A stretch of DNA of 34,018 nucleotides from Lachnospiraceae bacterium (GTDB lineage: Bacteria; Bacillota; Clostridia; Lachnospirales; Lachnospiraceae). A program made the position numbers and the translations under genes. The DNA is taken from contig JAFVCQ010000139.1 of NCBI GenBank assembly GCA_017479085.1, positions 1 through 34,018 on the forward strand. The letters are read 5' to 3'. Below, in pieces: positions 8,284 through 16,150 of the stretch (position 1 is its first letter; each line of letters opens with the position of its first letter). The notes beneath the pieces were generated by a model. It ran no database searches. It was not told the origin of the DNA and worked only from the letters and a program-made list of their open reading frames with translations.

Positions 8284-8490
8284 TACGCTGTTTACTTTAT
8301 GAAGCCCGGTATATAAATATCTTGGTTTGCGGAAATGAGCGGTTTTCAGCTGCGGATACTTTCTTTCGTCCCGTACCGGAATGGGTTTCCTTTGCAGCAG
8401 GGCATCTGTATAGGTATTCCTGTTGAGGTCATAGAGAGCATTGATGTGTATGCTGTAGAATCGTTTTTAGAAAAAACAAGGAGAAAATTA

Positions 8491-9033
8491 ATGAACAGAT
8501 ACCAGTTTGAACAGGTTGCAAGACGGATGGAAAAGAAATATGGAAAGATTCGGAAAGGGGAAGAAGAACACCACGCGATGCTGCTTTTCCCGATGGAAAG
8601 CAACCTTTTGAAAGTACACAGGAAATATCCGGCGGCCCGCAGCAGAAAAGTGGAGGAAGGGATCCTGCTTGCCCTGCACGAGATCGAAATGAGGATCACC
8701 GGAAAACAGGCAGATGTAACCAGATTTGAAACAGAGGAAACTCTCCTTCTTAAGAATGCCCTGCTTCAGGCGTTTGACCCTTTTGTGAATCACGAGTTGT
8801 GTGAGGCTGTGGAGCAGATGGGAGGAATAGACATTCGGAATAAAGAAGAACTTGAAAATTATTATAAGGAACCGGTTGTCTGCATGTTGAGGATAAAAGA
8901 GTCTGTGAAACGGATGGTAGAGAACAATGGGACAGATGGATACTTCGATTTTATTGAAGGCATGATGGGAACGAAGATTCCAGATGATGAAAAAATGAAC
9001 TATGCGGTATGCGTCGGTTCAAGCTTGCGGTAA
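8491..9033 (+). CDS. Hypothetical protein next to the transposase remnant
   Basis: 180 residues from the ATG at 8491, which has AAGGAG at 7 bases; the open frame extends upstream to 8335 without an SD. The protein is hydrophilic and charged, without signal or membrane segment; it starts MNRYQFEQVARRMEKKYGK and is rich in Glu, Lys and Arg. I do not recognise the family. Its last 25 bases overlap the start of the transposase remnant in another frame (9009). The last residues may belong to an older, longer protein that continues in the +1 frame after a frameshift near 9020, since both frames carry protein-like sequence there. Because it shares the insertion with the transposase it is probably cargo or an accessory ORF of the element. 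Confidence 0.5.
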   Translation: MNRYQFEQVARRMEKKYGKIRKGEEEHHAMLLFPMESNLLKVHRKYPAARSRKVEEGILLALHEIEMRITGKQADVTRFETEETLLLKNALLQAFDPFVNHELCEAVEQMGGIDIRNKEELENYYKEPVVCMLRIKESVKRMVENNGTDGYFDFIEGMMGTKIPDDEKMNYAVCVGSSLR

Positions 9034-9641
9034 CAGTGCAGAAGCAAAAAACACGGGGAACAACTGTTAAAAAAGTTGCTGTAAATGATATGGATGTCAT
9101 CGCAAAGGAATACGGATTTTCACGGTCTGTGGAGCTTCTTTATCCCGCAGACTGGAAAGAACCACTGGGTGAAAACTGGCAGACGGTTCTGAAGTCTGCC
9201 TTCCAGAGGAGGATGAAGAAAGAATGCGGTATTGATCTAAAAGGACTGCGGGCTACAGCGCGTAAGATAAGGGGTGAAAGGACACTGTACATACTGAATG
9301 CCATTGATACCGCATCCGGTTTGGTGATCGGACAGCTTGCCATTCAGGAAAAGAGCAGTGAAATGAGTGCAATACCGGCGCTTGTGGATCTGATAGAGAT
9401 GGAAGGGAGTACAGTGACCATTGATGCCATCGGAACCACGGAAAAGATCATGGATGCAATCTGTGAAAGGGGCGGAGATTTTGTCCTTCAGGTACAAAGA
9501 GGCTGTTACAGTGAAGCCGAAAACAACGAAAAAACAGGGAACGGAATGAATACAGGAAGAAACTGCCAGCAGAGAAGAATGAAAGCAAAACTCACAGCGT
9601 TCACCGGAAAAACTGTGAACAGTAACAAATTTTTTGCATAA
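9009..9641 (+). pseudogene. ISAs1-family transposase, truncated remnant
   Basis: 210 residues. From about residue 80 it matches the core of ISAs1 (DDE) transposases: LRATARKIRGERTLYILNA, then GLVIGQLAIQEKSSEMSAIPALVDLIEMEG, VTIDAIGTTEKIMDAI with the second catalytic Asp, and GGDFVLQVQRG. Intact relatives are about 350-400 residues, with an N-terminal helper domain and a third acidic residue downstream. Here the N-terminal domain is not recognisable and the sequence after QVQRG is unrelated, so the last acidic residue is missing. It should be inactive. The N-terminal 70 residues (from MRRFKLAVTVQKQ) may come from another gene joined by deletion. Confidence 0.7.
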
Positions 9642-9718
9642 GATAGGGCTAGGATATTGACAGGAATGTGTATTTTATGTTAAACCTTTATTATAGAGAA
9701 TGGAGGTAAGGAGGTATT

Positions 9719-10075
9719 ATGGCAATTACTGGTATTGGCACAGACAGCTATTACAGTGACTACTATTCGAATGCGACAGAGGCGTCCGCATCTGCGTTGG
9801 AGAATACGTTGAGCAGTGTAACCTCTGAGACGACAGAGGCAGAGCTGATGGAGGCTTGTAAGGAGTTTGAGGCCTATTTTATAGAGCAGATTTACAAGGG
9901 CATGGAGAAGACGATTATGAAGGCCGAGGACGAATCAGGTACTGCCAGTCAGTACAGGGACTACTTTGGTGATATGCAGATACAGGAATACGCCAAGGCA
10001 GCCACCGGGCAGGGCGATGGAATTGGCCTTGCGAAGCAGCTTTATGAACAAATGAAGCGTAACTATGGACTATAA
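9719..10075 (+). CDS. flgJ: FlgJ-type rod-binding protein (rod cap), muramidase-less
   Basis: 118 residues; ATG at 9719 with AAGGAGG five bases upstream. Residues ~42-118 carry the rod-binding domain (PF10135): LMEACKEFEAYFIEQIYKGMEKTIMK, then YRDYFGDMQIQEYAKAATGQGDGIGLAKQLYEQM. FlgJ caps the growing flagellar rod. In enterobacteria it also has a C-terminal muramidase; here only the cap domain is present, as in many Firmicutes. It belongs to the mreB-flhO-flhP cluster but is separated from it by the ISAs1 remnant. A TTGACA at 9657-9662 with a poor TTAAAC 17 bases on might now drive it. Its stop overlaps an in-frame ATG of the BlaI gene (TAATG). Confidence 0.88.
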   Translation: MAITGIGTDSYYSDYYSNATEASASALENTLSSVTSETTEAELMEACKEFEAYFIEQIYKGMEKTIMKAEDESGTASQYRDYFGDMQIQEYAKAATGQGDGIGLAKQLYEQMKRNYGL

Positions 10076-10098
10076 TGCAGAAGAAAGAGAGAGAGATC

Positions 10099-10473
10099 AT
10101 GAAGATTGAGAAATTAACTGAGAGCGAAGAATTAGTAATGAAAGCAATTTGGGACTGTGAAAAGGAGCCGGTCTTATCCGATGTTGTGGAGCGCGTGAAT
10201 GGTCATTATGGAAAGGATTGGAAGCCACAGACCGTATCTACTTTTCTTGCTAAGCTGGTTCGGAAAAATTATCTTAAGCTTTGTAGAAATGGCAAAATCT
10301 ATACCTACAAGATTCTCGTACCGGAGAAGAATTACAAGCAGAAGCTGTACAAGCATCACATCAGTTTCTGGAATCATAATGATACGGGCACATTTGTGAC
10401 CGAGATGTTTGATAATGGCGATCTGTCGAAGGAAGACATCGAAAGACTGAGAGCAAAGATTGATGAGTTATAA
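10099..10473 (+). CDS. BlaI/MecI-family transcriptional repressor
   Basis: 124 residues from the ATG at 10099, where relatives begin (KLTESEELVMKAIWDCEKEP). An ATG at 10075 overlapping the flgJ stop would add 8 residues, with no SD for it. The winged-helix domain is clear: SEELVMKAIW, LSDVVERVNGHYGKDWKPQTVSTFLAKLVRKNYLKLCRNGKIYTYKILV. A dimerisation tail follows, but it is longer and different from the BlaI tail with its Asn-Phe cleavage site; the end is LSKEDIERLRAKIDEL. It overlaps the M56 protease gene by 11 bases, so the two are translated together as in bla/mec control pairs. It should bind palindromic operators; its targets here are unknown, and no beta-lactamase gene is in the window. 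Confidence 0.88.
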   Translation: MKIEKLTESEELVMKAIWDCEKEPVLSDVVERVNGHYGKDWKPQTVSTFLAKLVRKNYLKLCRNGKIYTYKILVPEKNYKQKLYKHHISFWNHNDTGTFVTEMFDNGDLSKEDIERLRAKIDEL

Positions 10474-11842
10474 TATACTTTGTTTTCTAATGAACCATTT
10501 ATTTTATGTTGTATTAGGCATATTGGGTGGTACACTGACCGGTTCAATCGGTTATGGGATTTGGCTGCTTCTCTCACGGGAGGCAGCCAAATTTACTGTA
10601 AAGTATGAGATGGTATATCTGAGGATTGTCCAGTACTGCTATCTGGTACCGTTGGTTGTGTCGGTGATATATGGATTTATAACTGACACAGATGTAAAGG
10701 ATGTGGAATCATGGTTTGATACGACTATGATAGTGGGATTACTGTTGCTTGTGATTGCATGGGCGGTATCAGTCGTAGGTGTTGGAATCTCTTACTATAA
10801 TGAGAATGCAGATAGGGGCATCATCCGTTTTGGTAATGATCCAATTCATGATCCAGAGATCGTGGCAATGGCTGAAGCATGGAAGAAGAAGCTGAAGGTA
10901 CATAAAAAGTTCAAGCTGTATTACAATGATGTAGTCACCTCTCCGGGAATCATCTACAGCAAGGGGTATCAGATTCTAATCCCGAAGTATGGCATGTCAA
11001 AGAAAGAGATCAATCTCGCATTGCTACATGAGCTGACCCATCTGAAGCATGACGATATCGTGACAAGATTTCTCGCCTATGTGGTCAATGCGCTGTATGC
11101 CTTTAACCCGCTCACCAAAAAGCTGCGAAAAGAAACGGTGAAGTGGGCAGAGGTGAGTTGTGACTGGGCCTGCTGTCAGCTCAAGGGAGAGGATGTCACA
11201 GGGAAGGAATACTTTAGGAGTATTCTGAACCTGAAGATTCGCACCTCGGATGATCCGGAGATCAGTGGAATGTACTCCCTGTTTGAAGACCGTGATATGT
11301 TTGAGTACCGGGTTGATATGATGCTTGGCAGAAAGAGTGCCAGACCGCATGTGGAACGGGTGCTTATGGCGGGTGTGCTATTGGTGTTTGTCATGCTGAT
11401 CTCGATTCCGGTCTCGCTTAAGGGTATTGAATTATGGCGGGGCAAGACGATGACGTATGTGGCAGAGAAGGCAGATTCTCCGGAGGTTGTGGAGGTAACG
11501 GAGGCTTCGTTGTTTACAGATATGGCGGTCAATTATATCGATGAGGATATTGTGAATCACACCAGCAGTACCGATTTTACTCTACCGGTAGACACCGCAA
11601 GGGTGTATGATCTCTCGAATCAGAACAGTGAGAGTGTCGTCGTGAATATTATATGTAATGATGGTGCGTATGAATGTGGCTGTATCGTGGAGACGGGACA
11701 GATCCTGCATCTGGAGAGTGAGGATTCCACAATCATTCCGTTGGAGATGTCAGGTGAGGAGATTGACCAGTTTTTTATCATGAATGTCGGCGATTCGGAC
11801 TGTCAGGTCGAATTGTTTCTGAAAGTCGATTCGGAAAAGTGA
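10463..11842 (+). CDS. M56 (BlaR1/MecR1-like) membrane metalloprotease, no penicillin-binding sensor
   Basis: 459 residues from the ATG at 10463 (the TTG just before it is less likely). Predicted membrane segments lie at about 12-37, 52-72, 87-110 and 300-322. The zinc-protease motif HELTH is at residues 189-193 within LLHELTHLKHDD, followed by WAEVSCDWACC, which supplies the third ligand region. In BlaR1/MecR1 the protease inactivates BlaI/MecI after signal sensing. Here the outside part after the last membrane segment is only ~135 residues, beta-rich, with two CxC-like cysteines (YECGC), and lacks the SxxK/SxN/KTG motifs of penicillin-binding domains. The signal is therefore unlikely to be a covalent beta-lactam. 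Cotranscribed with the BlaI-like gene. Confidence 0.88.
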   Translation: MSYNILCFLMNHLFYVVLGILGGTLTGSIGYGIWLLLSREAAKFTVKYEMVYLRIVQYCYLVPLVVSVIYGFITDTDVKDVESWFDTTMIVGLLLLVIAWAVSVVGVGISYYNENADRGIIRFGNDPIHDPEIVAMAEAWKKKLKVHKKFKLYYNDVVTSPGIIYSKGYQILIPKYGMSKKEINLALLHELTHLKHDDIVTRFLAYVVNALYAFNPLTKKLRKETVKWAEVSCDWACCQLKGEDVTGKEYFRSILNLKIRTSDDPEISGMYSLFEDRDMFEYRVDMMLGRKSARPHVERVLMAGVLLVFVMLISIPVSLKGIELWRGKTMTYVAEKADSPEVVEVTEASLFTDMAVNYIDEDIVNHTSSTDFTLPVDTARVYDLSNQNSESVVVNIICNDGAYECGCIVETGQILHLESEDSTIIPLEMSGEEIDQFFIMNVGDSDCQVELFLKVDSEK

Positions 11843-11870
11843 AGTTATTGTTAACATTTTTGCAATCTGC

Positions 11871-11899
11871 TTGTGTTTGATGGTAATATGTGGTAAAAT
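11871..11899 (+). promoter_or_regulatory. Sigma-A-type promoter for the small secreted protein
   Basis: TTGTGT (11871-11876), 17-base spacer, TAAAAT (11894-11899). Right after the -10 is AGCATATGTA (11900-11909), which matches 8 of 10 positions of a BlaI-like TACA-N2-TGTA palindrome. That second point is speculative. Confidence 0.55.
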
Positions 11900-11936
11900 A
11901 GCATATGTAATTTATGACAAAGAGGAGGAACTGTTT

Positions 11937-12377
11937 ATGAAAGGAAAAATGCTGCTTGCGAGTATTTGTCTGGTTCTGTGCGGACTGCTGATTCCACATC
12001 AGACTGCATCGGCAGAGGAGCTGGAGGAGCATACAGCCTATCTGACGGATGACGAGTTCAAGTATGTGATCGAGGAATCGATGGAGGATGTATACAATAT
12101 TATGTCCGAGAGTTACAGCATGAGCTGGACGATTAAGAAGAACCGCAGAAAGACCACAGCATTTTTTGTCAAGTATGCCGACAGTACGATTAGCATCGGT
12201 GTGGAGCTGAGCATGAGCGGCAAGGCAGGGATTATTGGTGGAGATGGAGTTGTCCGCTATGTGGAGGGAAGTTCCCTTTACAAGTCCTTTGCTATCTCAA
12301 AGACGCAGCCATATGGTGTCTTTATCCAGAATGATCACAACACCAGTATGACTTCAAGCGGCTATTATTATCGGTAA
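11937..12377 (+). CDS. Small secreted protein of unknown function
   Basis: 146 residues. The ATG at 11937 has AGAGGAGGAA upstream; a longer frame from 11871 overlaps the promoter and is rejected. Signal peptide: MKGKMLLASICLVLCGLLI, then PHQTASA with likely cleavage after ASA (residue ~29). The mature part is about 115 residues, acidic at its start, then a likely beta-rich domain (TTAFFVKYADSTISIGVELSM, GDGVVRYVEGSSLYKSF). No cysteine, lipobox, anchor or known motif. It directly follows the BlaI-like/M56 pair, with its own promoter 38 bases upstream, so it is a candidate target of that pair. Role unknown. Confidence 0.75.
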   Translation: MKGKMLLASICLVLCGLLIPHQTASAEELEEHTAYLTDDEFKYVIEESMEDVYNIMSESYSMSWTIKKNRRKTTAFFVKYADSTISIGVELSMSGKAGIIGGDGVVRYVEGSSLYKSFAISKTQPYGVFIQNDHNTSMTSSGYYYR

Positions 12378-12541
12378 CCGGCAAGTACACGGAAAATCAA
12401 ACGGCCGGCGGCACATTTTCCCAGACGGGGAGATATGCTTTCGGTCTTTTGATATAGTATCATGTTATGGTTTCTTAGATGGAAGAAATGTTATACGTTG
12501 ATGTCATCATCTTGTCTTCAGCTTTTATATCATAGTATTCT

Positions 12542-12562
12542 GAGCAGAAATGCTCTTTTTTT
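12542..12562 (+). terminator. Possible intrinsic terminator
   Basis: GAGCA-GAAA-TGCTC followed by seven T. The stem is only 5 bp but has a stable GAAA loop and a perfect T-tract. It is 165 bases after the small secreted protein gene, so it may instead belong to a lost gene. Confidence 0.45.
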
Positions 12563-12711
12563 ATACGCTAGTCAGACTAACTCAAAAGCAGTCAATAAAC
12601 CGTATCTCCGTATAGAAATCGTAATACATCATTTGTTGGTGGGAAATCCGCGGCACCGGTTGCTAACCGTTTTCAAACATGCATAGTTAATTTAAAAAAG
12701 TCTGAATGAAA

Positions 12712-12748
12712 AAGGTGTAAAGCCTAACGGAATAAGACCTTACACCTT
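12712..12748. terminator. Hairpin between convergent genes
   Basis: AAGGTGTAA (12712-12720) pairs with TTACACCTT (12740-12748), 9 bp with a 19-base loop. A on one side and T on the other give weak tracts for both strands, so it may end transcription of both convergent genes. Confidence 0.45.
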
Positions 12749-12842
12749 ATGTTGGATATTCTGTTTTATTGTTCTCTGTCGGTCGTTTCTGATATAACTT
12801 CTCCTCTTAGGGACAGTTCCTTATATTGGATATCTCTCTCTG

Positions 12843-13670
12843 TTATTGGGCTGCCTCGGTACTGGATATAGACAGCTCTGTGCTTGTAATTTGTTCGTCT
12901 GTTTCCCCGGTTTGTTCAAATTCATATTCGGAAGTCGTGGTATCCTCCGATTCTTCCTCGGAATCCGTGCCTTCCGTGTCATCGGCAGAGGACGGATCCT
13001 CCCGGATATAGAGGATATTCTTGTCAATGGAGAGAAAATCCTCATCGTTGATGAAATAATAGTCATCCGATGGCTGGATTGGTATCTCCAATACAACCGG
13101 ATCCATATATCCCGGCGAAGCGGTGGTATTCTTCAAAATCTCAATAATGCCCTCTGCAAATTCCGTCTCATAATCGACCTCGGTCGTGTTGTTGTAATCG
13201 CCCTCTTCGACATGTGCGTTGAAGGTCTCGATATACTGTACAATCTCATCATACACAGTCTCCAAAGTATCAAGCGGATAGACCGTCAATTCAAGGGTGT
13301 AGGTGTCGGTATCCTTATTGTGCTTCACATCCGTAACTTCATATTTGGCATTGGCAAATATGGATTGTGCCAGATAATAAAATTCTGACAGGATCGTTCC
13401 GTCGTCCACTTCCTTGACACCATAATAATTCATGAGATTATGCGCCTGATAATCCATGTTGGCAACATACACGGCCTCTGCATCTTTCTGGGATACGCCG
13501 GTCAGGGTAGAATAATCTTTGGAGATATTCTTATAATTGATATCCAACAGACTGGTAACGTATCGGGAATATACCTTGGCCTTGCTGTCAAACAAGGAGC
13601 ATCCGGTCAGGGACAGGAGCATGGTGCAGACCATGATCCAAACAGATATTTTTTTAAAAACATATTTCAT
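12843..13670 (-). CDS. Putative lipoprotein of unknown function
   Basis: 275 residues. ATG at 13670 with AGGAGG upstream. The N-terminus is a lipoprotein signal: basic MKYVFKK, hydrophobic core, then LSLTG before Cys24. The mature protein is acidic and mostly helical at first (KVYSRYVTSLLDINYKNISKDY), with a second part around residue 115-195 that reads like an extracellular beta domain. The last ~55 residues are a low-complexity Ser/Thr/Glu/Asp tail. Such tails are common in surface proteins of this group. Resembles hypothetical lipoproteins of Lachnospiraceae with no assigned role; no enzyme motif seen. Monocistronic with its own promoter. Confidence 0.83.
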   Translation of the reverse strand: MKYVFKKISVWIMVCTMLLSLTGCSLFDSKAKVYSRYVTSLLDINYKNISKDYSTLTGVSQKDAEAVYVANMDYQAHNLMNYYGVKEVDDGTILSEFYYLAQSIFANAKYEVTDVKHNKDTDTYTLELTVYPLDTLETVYDEIVQYIETFNAHVEEGDYNNTTEVDYETEFAEGIIEILKNTTASPGYMDPVVLEIPIQPSDDYYFINDEDFLSIDKNILYIREDPSSADDTEGTDSEEESEDTTTSEYEFEQTGETDEQITSTELSISSTEAAQ

Positions 13671-13765
13671 TTATATAAAGCCTCCTGTGTAAACAATTCA
13701 GATTCTCTGCATACATTGATATGCAGGTTATGTCGGTTCGTGCGAGCACGACCGCCGCTTTGCTC

Positions 13766-13794
13766 ATTATATCACATTTTATATAGTGTGTCTA
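13766..13794 (-). promoter_or_regulatory. Sigma-A-type promoter for the lipoprotein gene
   Basis: Read on the minus strand: TAGACA (13794-13789), 17-base spacer, perfect TATAAT (13771-13766). The leader to the ATG at 13670 is about 90 bases. Confidence 0.65.
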
Positions 13795-13983
13795 TTGGTG
13801 AAATGATGGTAACCTTACAGTTTGCGGACGAACCTTTTGCCGGTAAACATATATCACACCAGCGGTTGACCGGACGGTTTGAGGTGAATATTTCGTTTGC
13901 ATTTAACCTGTGTGTACGGGCAAAGCGGTGAATAGTAAGGGAATGACCTTGGCCTTGCGCAGGAACCATTTAGAAATAACAGC

Positions 13984-14012
13984 TTGCAGACACACCCCTG
14001 CTATGTTATACT
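13984..14012 (+). promoter_or_regulatory. Candidate sigma-A-type promoter for tatD
   Basis: TTGCAG (13984-13989), 17-base spacer, TATACT (14007-14012). The leader to the tatD ATG would be about 160 bases. Confidence 0.5.
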
Positions 14013-14179
14013 CTATCCAAAGGCATAAGACATTTCTCATATATATTGAATCTTCGTGTAATCTGATATTCCGGCTCATCTGAAAATTCAAGTGCTTTTA
14101 CTAGTCAGAGAGAAAGGAACAGTGTTTCCGTTGTTGTTTTGATGTTGCCTGTAAAATATAAAATAAAAGAGGAAGGAAC

Positions 14180-14950
14180 ATGAGAATATTTGATACACAT
14201 GCGCATTATGATGATGCGGCATTTGACGTGGACAGGGATGCGCTGTTACGGCAGATGAACACAGAGGGCGTGGAATATATTGTGGATATAGGCTGCTCAA
14301 TGGAGAGCTCCAGACAGATCGCGGAGATGGTGGGACAGTATGATTTTCTCTACGGGACAGTGGGGATTCATCCGGATGATGTGGAGCATGCAGCAGAAGC
14401 GGATATGGAGGAGCTGGCAGTGCTGGCGAAGCGGGATAAGATTCTGGCGATTGGAGAGATTGGACTGGACTATCATTATGAGGAACCTGCAAGAGAACTG
14501 CAAAAGCAATGGCTGGTTCGTCAGCTTCAGGTGGCAAATGAGGAGAGGCTTCCGGTGGTCATTCACAGCCGGGATGCGGCAAAGGATACGCTCGATCTGA
14601 TACGTGCGGAGCATGACCATGATCTCGGAGGTGTGATTCACTGCTTTTCGTATGGGGTGGACATGGCAAGAGAATATCTGAATCTGGGCTATTATATCGG
14701 AGTTGGTGGAGTGGTGACATTCAAGAATGGCCGCAAATTGAAAGAGGTGACAGAGTACACGCCGCTTGACCGGATCGTGCTGGAGACGGATTCGCCCTAT
14801 CTGGCACCGACTCCCTTCAGGGGGAAGCGCAACTGTTCGCTCTATCTGACCTATGTGGCAGAGGAGATTGCGCGGATCAAGCAGATTCCGGAGGACGAGG
14901 TCTATGACACGACCTGTCAGAACGGGAAACGGTTATATGGGATACAGTGA
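14180..14950 (+). CDS. tatD: TatD-family metal-dependent DNase
   Basis: 256 residues, the usual length. ATG at 14180 after AGAGGAAGG. TatD-type TIM-barrel motifs in order: DTHAHYD (the two metal-binding His), VGIHPDD, GEIGLDYHYE (Glu), VVIHSRDA (His), GVIHCFS (His) and LETDSPYLAP (Asp). These ligands are all present, so it should be an active Mg-dependent nuclease or hydrolase, thought to act in DNA repair or RNA processing. It precedes rsmA/ksgA, which is a frequent neighbour of tatD in Firmicutes, although here the gap of 284 bases (with repeats) is longer than usual and rnmV is absent. Confidence 0.94.
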   Translation: MRIFDTHAHYDDAAFDVDRDALLRQMNTEGVEYIVDIGCSMESSRQIAEMVGQYDFLYGTVGIHPDDVEHAAEADMEELAVLAKRDKILAIGEIGLDYHYEEPARELQKQWLVRQLQVANEERLPVVIHSRDAAKDTLDLIRAEHDHDLGGVIHCFSYGVDMAREYLNLGYYIGVGGVVTFKNGRKLKEVTEYTPLDRIVLETDSPYLAPTPFRGKRNCSLYLTYVAEEIARIKQIPEDEVYDTTCQNGKRLYGIQ

Positions 14951-14987
14951 CAGATTACAATCGGTGACTAAGTTTCTGGTATACGTA

Positions 14988-15093
14988 GTGTACTTGGAGA
15001 ATTCAAGCCCCAAGGGCGCAGAATGAACTTAGTACACCACCGTTTACTTTGAAAGTCCAAGAAGCCGAACCCAAAGGACGACAGCCGAACTTA
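14988..15093 (+). repeat. Imperfect tandem intergenic repeat before rsmA
   Basis: Two ~45-50-base related units: 14992-15032 and about 15046-15093. Both start ACTTKGA-like, carry CCMAAGG in the middle and end GAACTTA. The first is bounded by the inverted pair GTGTACT (14988-14994) and AGTACAC (15031-15037). Confidence 0.4.
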
Positions 15094-15159
15094 ACATAGT
15101 CGTTTTGTTCGCGGGTATAACGTTTTTTGGAATCGTGGAACAGATTGTTCGGGGAAAGA

Positions 15160-15215
15160 CAATGCCATTTCATTAAACCGGCAACTGTTTGGCGGATTCG
15201 AAATTTAATGACAGT
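15160..15215 (+). repeat. Dispersed intergenic repeat, copy E (degenerate, two-ended)
   Basis: Starts CAATGCCATT, has CCGGCAAC in the centre and ends AATGACAGTG: the same plan as copy D (29557-29611), with point changes in the termini. It lies just before the rsmA start. Confidence 0.5.
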
Positions 15216-15234
15216 GTGTTTAAAGGAAAATAAT

Positions 15235-16092
15235 ATGGAAAAATTAAGCAATCCGCAGGTGACGATTGAAACGATAAAAAAATATGATTTTGCATTTCAG
15301 AAGAAATTCGGACAGAACTTTCTGATCGACCAGCATGTGCTTGACAAGATCATTCTGGCAGCGGGAGTAACGAAGGAGGATCTGGTACTGGAGATCGGGC
15401 CCGGATTTGGAACCATGACACAGTATCTGGCAGAGGTCGCAAGGGAAGTGGTTGCGGTGGAGATCGATCCGAATCTGATTCCAATCCTACAGGATACCTT
15501 AAAAGAGTATGGCAATGTTACCCTGCTTCATGAGGATATCCTAAAGGTGGATCTCGTATATCTGGTGCAGGAGAAAAATGGAGGCAGACCCATCAAGGTA
15601 GTGGCGAATCTCCCGTACTACATTACGACTCCGATCATCATGGGTCTGTTCGAACGTCACGTTCCGCTTGAGAATCTGACGGTCATGGTTCAGAAGGAGG
15701 TGGCCGCCAGAATGCAGGCGGGTCCGGGTACGAAGGATTATGGGGCACTCTCTCTGGCGGTACAGTTCTATGCCGAACCGTACATTGTGGCCAATGTGCC
15801 GCCGAACTGTTTTATTCCGAGGCCGAAGGTCGGCTCTGCGGTCATTCGGCTGACGAGATGGGAAACGCCGCCGGTCAGGGTGAAGGATGAGACATTTTTA
15901 TTTTCCCTGATCCGGGCCTCCTTTAACCAGAGGAGAAAGACGCTGCAGAACAGTCTGGTCAATGGAGGGCTCCCTGTCACAAAGGAACAGGTCGCCACGG
16001 CTCTGGACCGGATGGAGCTTCCGCAGACGATCCGGGGCGAGGCACTGACTCTGGAGCAGTTTGCGCAGTTAAGTGACCTGCTGCGGGGATGA
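15235..16092 (+). CDS. rsmA: 16S rRNA (adenine(1518)-N6/adenine(1519)-N6)-dimethyltransferase
   Basis: 285 residues. The ATG at 15235 has AAAGGAAAA upstream; the open frame further up crosses a repeat and is not coding. RsmA (KsgA) dimethylates two adjacent adenines in the 3'-terminal hairpin of 16S rRNA, a late step of small-subunit assembly, using S-adenosylmethionine. Motifs: KKFGQNFLID at the N-terminus, LEIGPGFGTMTQ (SAM-binding loop), VAVEIDPNL, and NLPYYITTPI (the NLPY catalytic motif). The C-terminal helical domain includes PRPKVGSAVIRL and ASFNQRRKTLQNSL, all as expected. Loss of this gene gives kasugamycin resistance. Confidence 0.96.
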   Translation: MEKLSNPQVTIETIKKYDFAFQKKFGQNFLIDQHVLDKIILAAGVTKEDLVLEIGPGFGTMTQYLAEVAREVVAVEIDPNLIPILQDTLKEYGNVTLLHEDILKVDLVYLVQEKNGGRPIKVVANLPYYITTPIIMGLFERHVPLENLTVMVQKEVAARMQAGPGTKDYGALSLAVQFYAEPYIVANVPPNCFIPRPKVGSAVIRLTRWETPPVRVKDETFLFSLIRASFNQRRKTLQNSLVNGGLPVTKEQVATALDRMELPQTIRGEALTLEQFAQLSDLLRG

Positions 16093-16150
16093 AATTTTTT
16101 TCAGGTATAAAATCACGCACTCCTGCATAGAATAGAATCAAAAGGAGTGA

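Larger units (their letters stand above)
8491..9641 (+). mobile_element. Decayed ISAs1-type insertion inside the flagellar cluster
   Basis: Two overlapping reading frames that do not belong to the flagellar set lie between the flhP- and flgJ-like genes: an unknown 180-residue protein and a broken ISAs1-family transposase. No clear terminal inverted repeats or target duplication were found by eye, so the outer borders are uncertain (somewhere in 8284-8490 and 9642-9718). An old, decayed insertion is the simplest reading. Confidence 0.55.
12378..12842. other. Intergenic region, 465 bases between convergent genes
   Basis: No convincing gene. An open frame at 12462-12686 has no SD and an implausible amino-acid make-up. 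The region holds two candidate terminators (12542-12562 and 12712-12748). The sequence is AT-rich at 12420-12700 and may be remains of a lost gene. Confidence 0.5.
13671..14179. other. Intergenic region, 509 bases between divergent genes
   Basis: It holds the lipoprotein promoter (13766-13794, minus) and a promoter toward tatD (13984-14012, plus). Between them (13795-13983) and in the ~160-base tatD leader I see no convincing gene, known RNA or strong hairpin. Confidence 0.6.

Noticed and set aside
12462..12686. A 74-residue open frame in the intergenic region after the secreted protein
   Set aside because: No SD, atypical composition, and a hairpin with T-tract (12542-12562) inside it.
13677..13690. 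AAAGCCTCCTGTG near the lipoprotein start, resembling part of a c-di-GMP riboswitch
   Set aside because: The rest of the GEMM consensus is missing and the stretch is the complement of the lipoprotein gene's SD.
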